The position numbers and the translations under genes were made by a program. 64,000 nt of DNA from Chryseobacterium sp. SORGH_AS_0447. GTDB taxonomy: Bacteria; Bacteroidota; Bacteroidia; Flavobacteriales; Weeksellaceae. Location: positions 2,846,501-2,910,500 of the forward strand of contig NZ_JAUTAR010000001.1 of NCBI RefSeq assembly GCF_030818695.1, written 5' to 3'. Of the stretch, positions 24,097-31,809 are shown in pieces; the stretch's first letter is position 1, and the number at the start of each line of letters is the position of its first letter. A model generated the notes under the pieces. The model was given only the letters and a program-made list of their open reading frames with translations, was not told the origin of the DNA and searched no databases.

Positions 24097-25176
24097 TTAC
24101 CTGTTGATCATAATACTGTTCTGCACCTCAATGGATTCTTCATGAATGGCTTTGAATACCTTTTCAATGAATTCCTGCGACATGCCTGTTTCCACCGCTT
24201 TCTGATTAGCATATTCGGTAATTACTTTCCAACGGTCCGGCTGGAAGATCGCAATATCATTCTCCTTTTTAAGTTTTCCGATTTTTTCCGAAATCCTCAT
24301 TCTTTGAGATAGGAGTTCAATCAATTGGAAATCAATATCTGAAATCAAGGTCCGGTGTCTTCCCATATCCCCTTCGAAACCTTCAAACCCGGAATTTCTC
24401 ATTTTTAAATTCCCGATCAGTTCGGCCAGGACTTCCGGTGTAATCTGCTGGGAAGCATCACTCCACGCTTCATCCGGATTACAGTGGGTTTCGATAATGG
24501 CTCCCTGGTACCCGACGTTTAGAGCTTCCTGGGTAATATCTGCAAGGCCGGTCCTGTTTCCACAGATGTGCGAAGGATCGATCAGCATCGGAATATTTGG
24601 AAACTGGCTCTTGAAATCCAAAGCGATCTGCCAGTTCGGATTATTTCTGTATTTTGTTTTTTGATAGGTCGAAAAGCCTCTGTGGATCACCCCTAAGTTT
24701 TTAATATCCTGGCCAACCAGACGCTCCAGCGCACCGATCCACAAAGCAAGATCCGGATTTACCGGATTTTTCACCAAAACGGGTTTGTCAGTTCCTCTTA
24801 AAGCCATCGCAATTTCCTGTACGGTGAACGGATTAACCGTAGAACGGGCTCCGATCCAGAGAATATCCACATCCGCTTCCAGCGCGGCAAAAACATGGTG
24901 TGCATTGGCCACTTCCGTTGCGGTCTTGAAGCCATATTCTTCTTTCACTTTTTTCAGCCAGTTGAGTCCGATTACGCCTACTCCTTCAAATCCGTTTGGT
25001 TTTGTCCGTGGTTTCCAGATTCCTGCTCGGAAAATCGGAACATTGGCATTGGTTTCCCGTATTCTTTTTGCGGTTTCCAGCATCTGGGCTTCACTTTCTG
25101 CACTGCAGGGTCCTGCGATCATGATGGGTTGCGAAAACGCATCGGTCCAGTTGCTTTTTAATTCTTTTAAATCCAT
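24097..25176 (-). CDS. Bifunctional DAHP synthase / chorismate mutase
   Basis: 359 residues. The N-terminal roughly 265 residues are a type I-beta (KDO8P-synthase-like) DAHP synthase that condenses phosphoenolpyruvate with erythrose 4-phosphate: IMIAGPCSAESE, RAGIWKPRTKPNGFEGVG, KNPVNPDLALW, IDPSHICGNR and EVHCNPDEA-like IETHCNPDEAWSD. The C-terminal roughly 90 residues are an AroQ-type chorismate mutase (LISDIDFQLIELLSQRMRISEKIGKLKKEN). Fusion in this order is known in Bacteroidota and some others, where the mutase domain also serves in feedback control by prephenate or chorismate (family knowledge). Transcribed alone on the minus strand. Confidence 0.93.
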   Translation of the reverse strand: MDLKELKSNWTDAFSQPIMIAGPCSAESEAQMLETAKRIRETNANVPIFRAGIWKPRTKPNGFEGVGVIGLNWLKKVKEEYGFKTATEVANAHHVFAALEADVDILWIGARSTVNPFTVQEIAMALRGTDKPVLVKNPVNPDLALWIGALERLVGQDIKNLGVIHRGFSTYQKTKYRNNPNWQIALDFKSQFPNIPMLIDPSHICGNRTGLADITQEALNVGYQGAIIETHCNPDEAWSDASQQITPEVLAELIGNLKMRNSGFEGFEGDMGRHRTLISDIDFQLIELLSQRMRISEKIGKLKKENDIAIFQPDRWKVITEYANQKAVETGMSQEFIEKVFKAIHEESIEVQNSIMINR

Positions 25177-25335
25177 TATTCTTACTTATTTTTTTGTTTT
25201 ATATTGAGTACATAGCAGAAAAGCATCATAAAATTACTTTATAATTCTTTTCAAAAAACTGCCGTTAAAAAAATTTTTATTAAAGGAAAAAGGAATTGAA
25301 GAAATCAATATCCTGTTTATTTTTTGGAAAGAAAT

Positions 25336-25602
25336 TCAGTTAGCAATACCAATAATAAAATCGATAATAGTTTCTGAAATTTCTAAAATAGGTAAACAAA
25401 AAACCAAAATCACCGCTAAAAAAATAATTAGCGGGTGCGAAAAAAGACTGGTATGGATTGGATAATTTTTCCATTGGAAATCGTCTGTTCCGGGCTTTTG
25501 TTTATTATTCGTATTCGTCTGAAAAATAATTTTCGCGATCAAATACCTGACAAATATATAAAATTTATTTAAATATTGATTTTTGATCAGATATTTTTTC
25601 AT
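25336..25602 (-). CDS. Small membrane protein
   Basis: 88 residues, no recognised family. A basic N-terminus (MKKYLIKNQYLNKFY) and a first hydrophobic stretch (FVRYLIAKIIF) are followed by a polar middle. A strong membrane helix (HPLIIFLAVILVFCLPIL) and an amphipathic C-terminus come next. It begins 27 bases downstream of the dnaX tau stop on the same strand and may be cotranscribed. The frame is clean and codon use ordinary, but no homology evidence is available here. Confidence 0.5.
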   Translation of the reverse strand: MKKYLIKNQYLNKFYIFVRYLIAKIIFQTNTNNKQKPGTDDFQWKNYPIHTSLFSHPLIIFLAVILVFCLPILEISETIIDFIIGIAN

Positions 25603-25629
25603 GCAACCTGTGAAAAATCAACTGTTGAT

Positions 25630-27335
25630 TTAAGTAAGATCAAATCTCATCAGGTCATCAAGATCTTTCAGGAGCGGGTTTTTCTCGGCAAACTTTTCAA
25701 AAATTTTTCTTTTGGTCATTACTTCGATCTTAAGATTTTCAGTATCTCTTTTGTAAATTATTTCAATTGAAAAGTTGTGGACCTTGGTTTTAAAGTGATT
25801 AAAAAATTCCCGGCTCACCTTATCGAATTCCACTTTTGCAGAATCTGAAGGGAATAATACCGTAATCTGATTTTCACCGGACTTCAGCAGCTTAAAGGTT
25901 TTAATGGCATTGAATACAAAAGTGTCTTTCCGCTGAAGCTGTTTCAGCAAAAGGCTCCATTCTGCCTGGAGATCGGTCTCGGTAAAATGATTCTGGGGAA
26001 GGTTTTCCGTTTTTTCAACAACCGTATCTTCTTCTACAACGGTTTCTTCTTTATTTAGAAAAGCACTGATGCTGAATCCGGAAGAAACTACCTGTTTGGT
26101 AAGAGGTTTGGTCGTCTTCTTGATTTCGGTTTCCTGAGGTTTGTCAACATTAGCAGGTTTTGCAGGTGCCGTTTCCGTTTTTGCTTCTCTTACTTCCTGA
26201 ATTTCGGGAGTTTTTACTTCCACGTTATCTTTAGGAAACGGAGGCCGTATTAAGAACTTTTTTTTTTAGCAACGCCTGAATCAGCCGTTAAAGAAGCCAA
26301 TTGCATCAAAGCAATTTCTACGGTAAGCCTCGGGTTTTTAGAATTTTTATAATTAATATCTGCATGGTTACAGATTTCAATCGCATCAATGAGCTGTTGG
26401 GGGTTCCACTTCTGAGCCTGCTCTACAAATTTTGTTTTGGTCTGCTCTCCGACTTCTATAAGCTCTATCGTAGAAGCGTTCTGTGCCATCATCAGATCCC
26501 GGAAATGATTTCCCAGCCCGGCAATGAAAATATGGGGATCGAAACCTTTTTTTACAATTTCATTAAAAGCAAAAAGAACCTCCGGAATTTTATTTTCTTT
26601 AGCTAAATCTACAATTTTTAAATACTGATCATAATCAAGAATATTTAAAACTTCAGCAGCTTTGGCCAACGTAATGTTTTTCTGGGAAAAAGTGGAAAGC
26701 CGGTCGAAAATAGAAAGGGCATCTCTCAAAGCACCATCTGCTTTCTGGGCAATCAGATATAAGGCATCATCTTCATATTGAATGGCTTCCTTCTGAGCGA
26801 TGTTTCTCAAATGTCCCTGAATGTCTTCAATTACGATTCTTTTGAAATCGTAAATCTGGCATCTTGATAAAATAGTGGGAATAATTTTATGCTTCTCGGT
26901 CGTTGCTAAAATGAAAATAGCATGTGCCGGCGGTTCCTCAAGGGTTTTAAGGAAAGCATTAAATGCTGCAGAAGACAGCATATGAACCTCATCGATGATA
27001 TAAACCTTGTATTTTCCGGTCTGTGGTGCATACCGTACCTGATCGATCAGTTCCCTGATATCGTCTACAGAGTTGTTGGATGCGGCATCCAGCTCATAGA
27101 TATTATAAGCAAACCCGTCTTCCGAAACTGAACCGTCTTTTTCATTGATTTTCCTGGCAAGAATACGGGCACAGGTGGTTTTTCCTACTCCTCTAGGTCC
27201 GCAGAAAAGCAGGGCCTGAGCAAGCTGGTTTTCTCCGATTGCGTGTTCTAAAGTATCCGTAATATGAGATTGCCCAACAACGGTGTCAAACTCCTGTGGG
27301 CGATATTTCCTTGCAGATACGATAAAATTTTCCAT
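25630..27335 (-). CDS. dnaX: DNA polymerase III gamma/tau, split at an A10 run
   Basis: The clamp-loader ATPase reads from 27335 as a 361-residue frame: Walker A GPRGVGKTT, Walker B IIDEVHMLSSAAF, sensor ATTEKHKIIPTILSRC. This frame stops at 26250-26252. Just before it, ten A residues in the coding strand (plus 26258-26267) sit in GCT-A10-GT. A -1 shift there continues as K-F-L-I-R-P-P-F-P-K-D-N-V-E-V-K-T-P into a 209-residue extension with a tau-like C-terminus, giving about 568 residues. Thermus dnaX makes gamma and tau by slippage on an A9 run (known), so the same may apply; a one-base indel or sequencing error is the alternative. The Cys4 zinc module of E. coli DnaX is absent (GSVSEDGFAYNIYELDAASN), as is common in this class. 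Confidence 0.85.
26258..26267 (-). other. A10 slippery tract in dnaX
   Basis: Ten consecutive A on the coding strand. Zero frame: Ala-Lys-Lys-Lys-Ser-Ser-stop. The -1 frame (or one extra A in the transcript) gives Ala-Lys-Lys-Lys-Lys-Phe-Leu and the long product. No obvious stimulatory hairpin was seen immediately downstream. Confidence 0.7.
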
Positions 27336-27432
27336 TGGCCAAAAATAAGAAATATAGTTCTAATTCAAAAATGAAAAGCTTTTAAATTAATATAAACTTA
27401 GTTCGGTCCAATTGGAAAATTTTCTCTCATCA

Positions 27433-28065
27433 TTATTTGTCTTTATAAGTAGCATCCAGTAAATAACTAATAGCCTTCTCAATTTCTTTCCTTCCTTCAT
27501 CACTTTTCATATCAAGGCCACAAAAATTACTTCCATTAGTTACAGTATGAATATTAAGATAATACACACCTGAAATAAGCAATGCCATAATTGCTCTGAA
27601 TCTCTTATCTTTTTCCTTACCAAAAAAAGGATCTGTAATATTTTTAAACATTACCTCTCCAATTTCTTCCCGCTCATCAGCAAGTTTTTTTAGAATAGCC
27701 CTGTTTTCTGAAAGTTCCCAAAGAATAATTTTCTGGAATTCTTTATTTCTCTTCATACTTTCAAATTGATTAAGCAAAGTGATCTTAGCAAGCTCATTAC
27801 CTCCGTCTGAAAGATCTATCTCAATATTGCTATTTTCAACATTACTCCAATAATCTTGAGACTTTAAATATTCATCAATAAGTTTATCGGTACTTCCGAA
27901 ATATTCATATATTAACTTTTTATCATACCCGGCAACAGCGGCAATTTTGCTAACTTTAAGACCAGAGTAACCTTTTGTTCTTAAAATTCGGCCTACTGCT
28001 GCAAGCAATTTTTGTTTAGTTTTTTCCTTGTCGCGAATTGGACCTTGCACAATTTTTCTAGGCAT
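27433..28065 (-). CDS. TetR/AcrR family transcriptional regulator
   Basis: 210 residues. The N-terminal helix-turn-helix is seen in LKVSKIAAVAGYDKKLIYEYFGSTDKLIDEYL (about residues 38-70); the rest is an all-helical ligand-binding domain with no recognisable ligand class. It starts 2 bases after the stop of the alpha-oxoamine synthase gene and must be translated from the same mRNA, so it probably controls that operon in response to a product or lipid. An inverted repeat over the upstream promoter (29339-29362) is a candidate site. The pair is more AT-rich than surrounding housekeeping genes. Confidence 0.85.
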   Translation of the reverse strand: MPRKIVQGPIRDKEKTKQKLLAAVGRILRTKGYSGLKVSKIAAVAGYDKKLIYEYFGSTDKLIDEYLKSQDYWSNVENSNIEIDLSDGGNELAKITLLNQFESMKRNKEFQKIILWELSENRAILKKLADEREEIGEVMFKNITDPFFGKEKDKRFRAIMALLISGVYYLNIHTVTNGSNFCGLDMKSDEGRKEIEKAISYLLDATYKDK

Positions 28066-28067
28066 AT

Positions 28068-29327
28068 TTATTTTTTTTTCGCAATTTGCAAAAATTTATT
28101 GATATCTTCAAATGCATTAAGTGTTTTATCTAGATGTTCCTTCTCATGAGTAGCCATCACTGCCATTCTTATTCTTGCATCTTTTCTTGCGACGGCAGGA
28201 TATAAAATAGGGTTAGTATAAATTCCTCTTTCTATTAATAATTTTCCTAAATCACCTGTTATATTGGGGTCGCCTATTTTTACAGGCACAATAGCAGACC
28301 GAGTAATTCCTGTATCTAGTCCTATATTATTAAGTCCCTTTTTAAGATAATTAATATTCCACCAAAGCTTTTCTCTCCATTCCGGCTCTTCATCGATAAG
28401 ATCAATAGCTTTAATAATGCCCATTGTTGAAGGCGGTGCTGTAGCCGAAAATATTTGTTGACGAGATTGGAACCTTATAAATGCAGCAATCTTTTTATCT
28501 GTAATTACATAACCACCGACATTAGCAAAAGTTTTACTGAAAGTCCCTGTAATAATATCAACCTTATCAAGCATTTCCGCTTCTTCAAGCGCTCCTCTTC
28601 CAGTATTTCCGAGGATTCCAACTCCGTGAGCATCATCTACCATTAAATAAGCATTATACTTTTTAACTAATGCGTATATTTCTTTTAAATGAGAAACATC
28701 CCCGTCTTGAGAATATACACCGTCAATAATTACGAGTTTTGTACGAAATCGGTTTTCTGATGTTTTTAAAATATGTTCTAAAGACTCCAAACTATTGTGA
28801 GGAAAAGTTTTTGTATTAGTAAATACACATCCTTCATAAACACTTGCATGCACCGCCATATCAATAATCGCAAGATCCTCTTTTTGCAATAGAATCTGAA
28901 GTGTAGCACTGTTTGCTGTATATCCAGTTGTAAAAACTACTGCTTCTTCTTGTTTTCTTCCAAAAAAAGAAGAAATTTTTATTTCTAAATTGTCATGGTA
29001 TACAAAATGGCCACCGATAAGAGGTGAAGCTCCTGCACCCGATCCATATTTTTGTATTCCTTCGATTGCAGCTTGTTTAACTTTAGGATGCTGAGTAAAT
29101 CCTAAGTAGTCATTTGACACAAAACTTACATAATCTTTTTGCGTGGAATTTATATCAACATTCATTATAGGACTGCAACCAGAATTATTTTTCAATCTAT
29201 AATTCATATGCCCATTAGACTCCATATAACCAAGAAAATCATAAAAAATTTCCGCTCTTTGGGCTATATCATATTCAGGAATGTTTTCAAAATCCCTGAA
29301 AGTTGCTTTTGAAAAATCAATATTCAT
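28068..29327 (-). CDS. Alpha-oxoamine synthase family PLP enzyme
   Basis: 419 residues, fold type I PLP enzyme of the group that includes BioF, KBL, serine palmitoyltransferase and CqsA. These condense an amino acid with an acyl thioester and release CO2. The PLP Lys265 lies in TGTFSKTFANVGG and the PLP-ring Asp231 with His234 in MVDDAHGVGI; GSGAGASPLIGGHF is the substrate-loop signature. There is an N-terminal extension of about 45 residues. No bio genes are nearby, so BioF is unlikely. A sphingolipid or sulfonolipid (cysteate-acyl) condensing role is attractive because Chryseobacterium makes sulfobacins, but the sequence alone cannot choose. It forms an operon with the TetR gene. Confidence 0.85.
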   Translation of the reverse strand: MNIDFSKATFRDFENIPEYDIAQRAEIFYDFLGYMESNGHMNYRLKNNSGCSPIMNVDINSTQKDYVSFVSNDYLGFTQHPKVKQAAIEGIQKYGSGAGASPLIGGHFVYHDNLEIKISSFFGRKQEEAVVFTTGYTANSATLQILLQKEDLAIIDMAVHASVYEGCVFTNTKTFPHNSLESLEHILKTSENRFRTKLVIIDGVYSQDGDVSHLKEIYALVKKYNAYLMVDDAHGVGILGNTGRGALEEAEMLDKVDIITGTFSKTFANVGGYVITDKKIAAFIRFQSRQQIFSATAPPSTMGIIKAIDLIDEEPEWREKLWWNINYLKKGLNNIGLDTGITRSAIVPVKIGDPNITGDLGKLLIERGIYTNPILYPAVARKDARIRMAVMATHEKEHLDKTLNAFEDINKFLQIAKKK

Positions 29328-29338
29328 CGTTATTATAT

Positions 29339-29366
29339 TTTGTTAGCTGTTAGTTTAACAAATATA
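29339..29366 (-). promoter_or_regulatory. Candidate TetR operator overlapping the -7 box
   Basis: Inverted repeat TTTGTTA (29339-29345) and TAACAAA (29356-29362) with a 10-base spacer. Its right arm overlaps CAAATATA (29359-29366), a minus-strand TAnnTTTG-type box upstream of the alpha-oxoamine synthase start at 29327. Confidence 0.45.
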
Positions 29367-29558
29367 AAACTATTTCCAAAGACAACTAAAGGATTTGCTT
29401 AATAAAATTTAATATGCATAGAATATTTTTAATAAAAAATCATAAATACCACATACATCCATAACCAAAAGGAAAAATTAACAATAAAAATTTAATTTCA
29501 TAAATCCCGATAAGACATTAATTATTAAACAATTAATTCATAATATTGAGACAATAAT

Positions 29559-30314
29559 TCACTTCCCAAAGCTATCACTAAAGGCTTTTACGGAATTTTT
29601 TACATTTAACTTCTCCAGAATATTCTGCCGGTGCCGGCTTACCGTATTGATGCTTATTGAAAGAATTTGTGCGATTTCCTTGCTTGTAAGGCCCTCACCG
29701 ATGTATTTCAGGATTTCCATTTCTCTTGCAGAAAGCACATTTTTATAAGTTAGTTTATCTTCCGTCACCACTTCCCCTTTTGCCGAATTGATGATTAAAA
29801 ACTCTGACGAAGGATAAGGAGATTGGTCAACAGCTATATTATAAAGACAGAGAGCAAAACGCAGCTTCATGCTATCCGGGGAATAAAAATAAAACATCCG
29901 GTGCTGTACGAGAATATACCGGTCATCCTTATCTTTTTTCCTCAATTTTGACAACACGCTAAATTTAGACCGGTCTTTAATGTCTATTTTTTCGAGCATT
30001 TTGAAAAACCGCAGTTCATGAACATATTTTTTAAGCTTATCGTCCGGATGTATTTTGTGAAGAATATCCTCTTCCCAGATTGAGTCAATCACTTTTGGAT
30101 TTTTGGCATAGTGTATTCCCAGCACTTCAGCCGTTTCGGAATAGTAAATATAGCTCTGATTGGCGTGCATATCACTGAGCACAGCAATTGAATTTTCCAC
30201 CTCCGAATAAGACAGCGCCATATTCTTAAACCTTTCAAGGTCGAGTGTGCAGTTATTGCTCTTTTCCCGGTTTCTGCTCAGTAGCGTTTTGTTCAGCGTT
30301 TCGACGATTTCCAT
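29559..30314 (-). CDS. LuxR-type transcriptional regulator with PAS-like N-terminus
   Basis: 251 residues. The C-terminal helix-turn-helix (about 195-245) reads LSAREMEILKYIGEGLTSKE and then IAQILSISINTVSRHRQNI, a clear LuxR/GerE motif. Residues about 45-175 look like a PAS-type sensor fold (VLSDMHANQSYIYYSETAEVLG; DRYILVQHRMFYF), with no receiver Asp pocket. It may respond to a small molecule or metabolic signal. It is divergent from the DUF1349 gene at 30406 with about 90 bases between starts, and is separated from the TetR operon by an AT-rich gap. Confidence 0.88.
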   Translation of the reverse strand: MEIVETLNKTLLSRNREKSNNCTLDLERFKNMALSYSEVENSIAVLSDMHANQSYIYYSETAEVLGIHYAKNPKVIDSIWEEDILHKIHPDDKLKKYVHELRFFKMLEKIDIKDRSKFSVLSKLRKKDKDDRYILVQHRMFYFYSPDSMKLRFALCLYNIAVDQSPYPSSEFLIINSAKGEVVTEDKLTYKNVLSAREMEILKYIGEGLTSKEIAQILSISINTVSRHRQNILEKLNVKNSVKAFSDSFGK

Positions 30315-30334
30315 AAAATGGTTATTTATAAGTA

Positions 30335-30365
30335 TTGATGAAGACTTCCATTCGTTTTACCTTTG
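30335..30365 (+). promoter_or_regulatory. Promoter of the DUF1349 gene
   Basis: TTG at 30335-30337 and TACCTTTG at 30358-30365 with 20 bases between, a good match to the Bacteroidota -33/-7 pattern. The transcript would start about 33 bases before the ATG at 30406. Confidence 0.6.
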
Positions 30366-30405
30366 CTAAAGTAAATAATTTGTACGAATAACGATTGCGA
30401 GAAGA

Positions 30406-31053
30406 ATGAAGAAAATATTTTTAAGTTTTTGCACCTTATGTATGATCAATAAAAGCCTAGCCCAGACGCTGGAAAAAATGTCCTGGTTCAATGAGCCTGA
30501 GAAATGGGAAATTAAAAACAACAGTTTATCTATGTTCGTAACCCCGCAGAGCGATTACTGGAGAATTTCGCATTACGGCTTTACGGTAGATGATGCTCCT
30601 TTTCTGTATACCACATACGGTGGAGAATTTGAGGCTAAAGTTAAAATTAAAGGAAATTATAAAGCCCGGTTTGATCAGATGGGCCTGATGCTGAGAATCG
30701 ATAAAGAAAACTATATCAAGGCCGGAATAGAATTCGTAGACGGGAAATACAATCTCAGCACGGTTGTTACTCATACCACCAGTGACTGGAGCGTTATTGC
30801 CCTGGATAAGGTGCCGTCTGAAGTCTGGATCAAAGCGGTAAGAAGGCTTGATGCCGTTGAAGTATTTTATTCTTTCGATGATAAAAATTACATCCTGATG
30901 CGGAATGCACATCTTCAGGACAACAGCCCGGTGATGGTCGGCTTAATGGCAGCCTGTCCCGACGGCAACGGCTTCAATGCGGTTTTTGAGAATTTCAAAG
31001 TAAAGCATCTGCCGGATGAACGCCGTCTGCAATGGCTTCAGAACCACAAATAG
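30406..31053 (+). CDS. DUF1349 domain secreted protein
   Basis: 215 residues with a signal peptide (1-19, ending LAQ). The mature part matches the DUF1349 (concanavalin A-like) pattern: MSWFNEPEKWEIKNNSLSM, FDQMGLMLRIDKENYIKAGIEF, VDGKYNLSTVVTHTTSDWS and PDGNGFNAVFENFKV. Family members are jelly-roll proteins often found near sugar-active enzymes; no catalytic residues are established. It is monocistronic between its own promoter and terminator, next to the divergent LuxR gene, which may regulate it. Confidence 0.87.
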   Translation: MKKIFLSFCTLCMINKSLAQTLEKMSWFNEPEKWEIKNNSLSMFVTPQSDYWRISHYGFTVDDAPFLYTTYGGEFEAKVKIKGNYKARFDQMGLMLRIDKENYIKAGIEFVDGKYNLSTVVTHTTSDWSVIALDKVPSEVWIKAVRRLDAVEVFYSFDDKNYILMRNAHLQDNSPVMVGLMAACPDGNGFNAVFENFKVKHLPDERRLQWLQNHK

Positions 31054-31087
31054 ATTGAATACAACTTTCAATATACAGTCATTTTTC

Positions 31088-31116
31088 AGACCTCCTTTTT
31101 CAGGAGGTTTTTTTAA
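31088..31116 (+). terminator. Rho-independent terminator after DUF1349 gene
   Basis: ACCTCC-TTTTTCA-GGAGGT followed by eight T. Confidence 0.75.
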
Positions 31117-31340
31117 TATCTATCGCTTTACAAATGTCTATTCAAATATTATTTATTAAAAGATAAAGCCCGGATACCACAAAATCATCAATAAAATTTT
31201 AATTTTCCGGCAAAATATTACACTATACTGTTGTTTTATTACAAATTTTCAATACATTTAATAAAAATTAGATTTTCTGGTGAGATATTTGAATTAGAAA
31301 TTTTACTTTTTAAAGAACACCATTACTTAAAATATATAAT

Positions 31341-31424
31341 ATGTCAACGCACTTTATTTCTTCAAAGGACAGCCTGATCAGGTTCCTGAAAAGGTCCTCC
31401 CCGATTCCCGTCAATGGATTCTGA
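31341..31424 (+). CDS. 27-codon frame overlapping the next gene's start
   Basis: ATG at 31341 to TGA at 31422-31424, encoding M-S-T-H-F-I-S-S-K-D-S-L-I-R-F-L-K-R. Its last codons overlap the ATG of the frame at 31414 in another phase, so it could be a coupled leader peptide, or the frame at 31414 could once have started here before a one-base change. No homology is known to me. Upstream DNA (31117-31340) is AT-rich with nothing recognised. Confidence 0.25.
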   Translation: MSTHFISSKDSLIRFLKRSSPIPVNGF

Positions 31425-31809
31425 ATTTCAGCACCAGTGTTTTGACTTTATTCCAAATCCATTAAAAACCTTTACGATCATGATTTTTGAAGATGAACAT
31501 TCTGTTTTACAGGATAGCCACAACCTTTCGTTTGTGAAAAATGTAGTAAATTTCCACGGGGACAAATCTTTTATTCTTAATTCTCTGCAAAAAATAAAAA
31601 ACAATACCTTATGCAGAATAAAAAGGAAAATGATCAATAAACTGATCAGGGAATACACGCGCCACCTGAATTATATTGAAAATGAAGGCCTCAATTCCAA
31701 ACCGGAAAATTATGAGTTGTCTCCAGTGTACGCCCGGCAGTCGTATAACAAAGTGGTGAAAGAAAACGAATACCTGGAAAAAGTACTGGCGCTTTTAGTG
31801 AACCAGTAA
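31414..31809 (+). CDS. Hypothetical protein, 131 residues
   Basis: A soluble protein without a signal peptide and with no family I recognise. The N-terminal half is mixed (FDFIPNPLKTFTIMIFEDEHSVLQ) and the C-terminal half is basic and helical (RIKRKMINKLIREYTRHLNYIENEG), ending EYLEKVLALLVNQ. Its last 15 bases overlap the converging Na+/H+ antiporter gene. The start is uncertain because the 27-codon frame at 31341 overlaps it. Confidence 0.5.
   Translation: MDSEFQHQCFDFIPNPLKTFTIMIFEDEHSVLQDSHNLSFVKNVVNFHGDKSFILNSLQKIKNNTLCRIKRKMINKLIREYTRHLNYIENEGLNSKPENYELSPVYARQSYNKVVKENEYLEKVLALLVNQ

Noticed and set aside
26250..27335. Treating the two dnaX frames as two separate genes
   Set aside because: The second frame has only a GTG start, is open through the A10 tract, and carries a tau-like C-terminus; one gene with a shift explains both.
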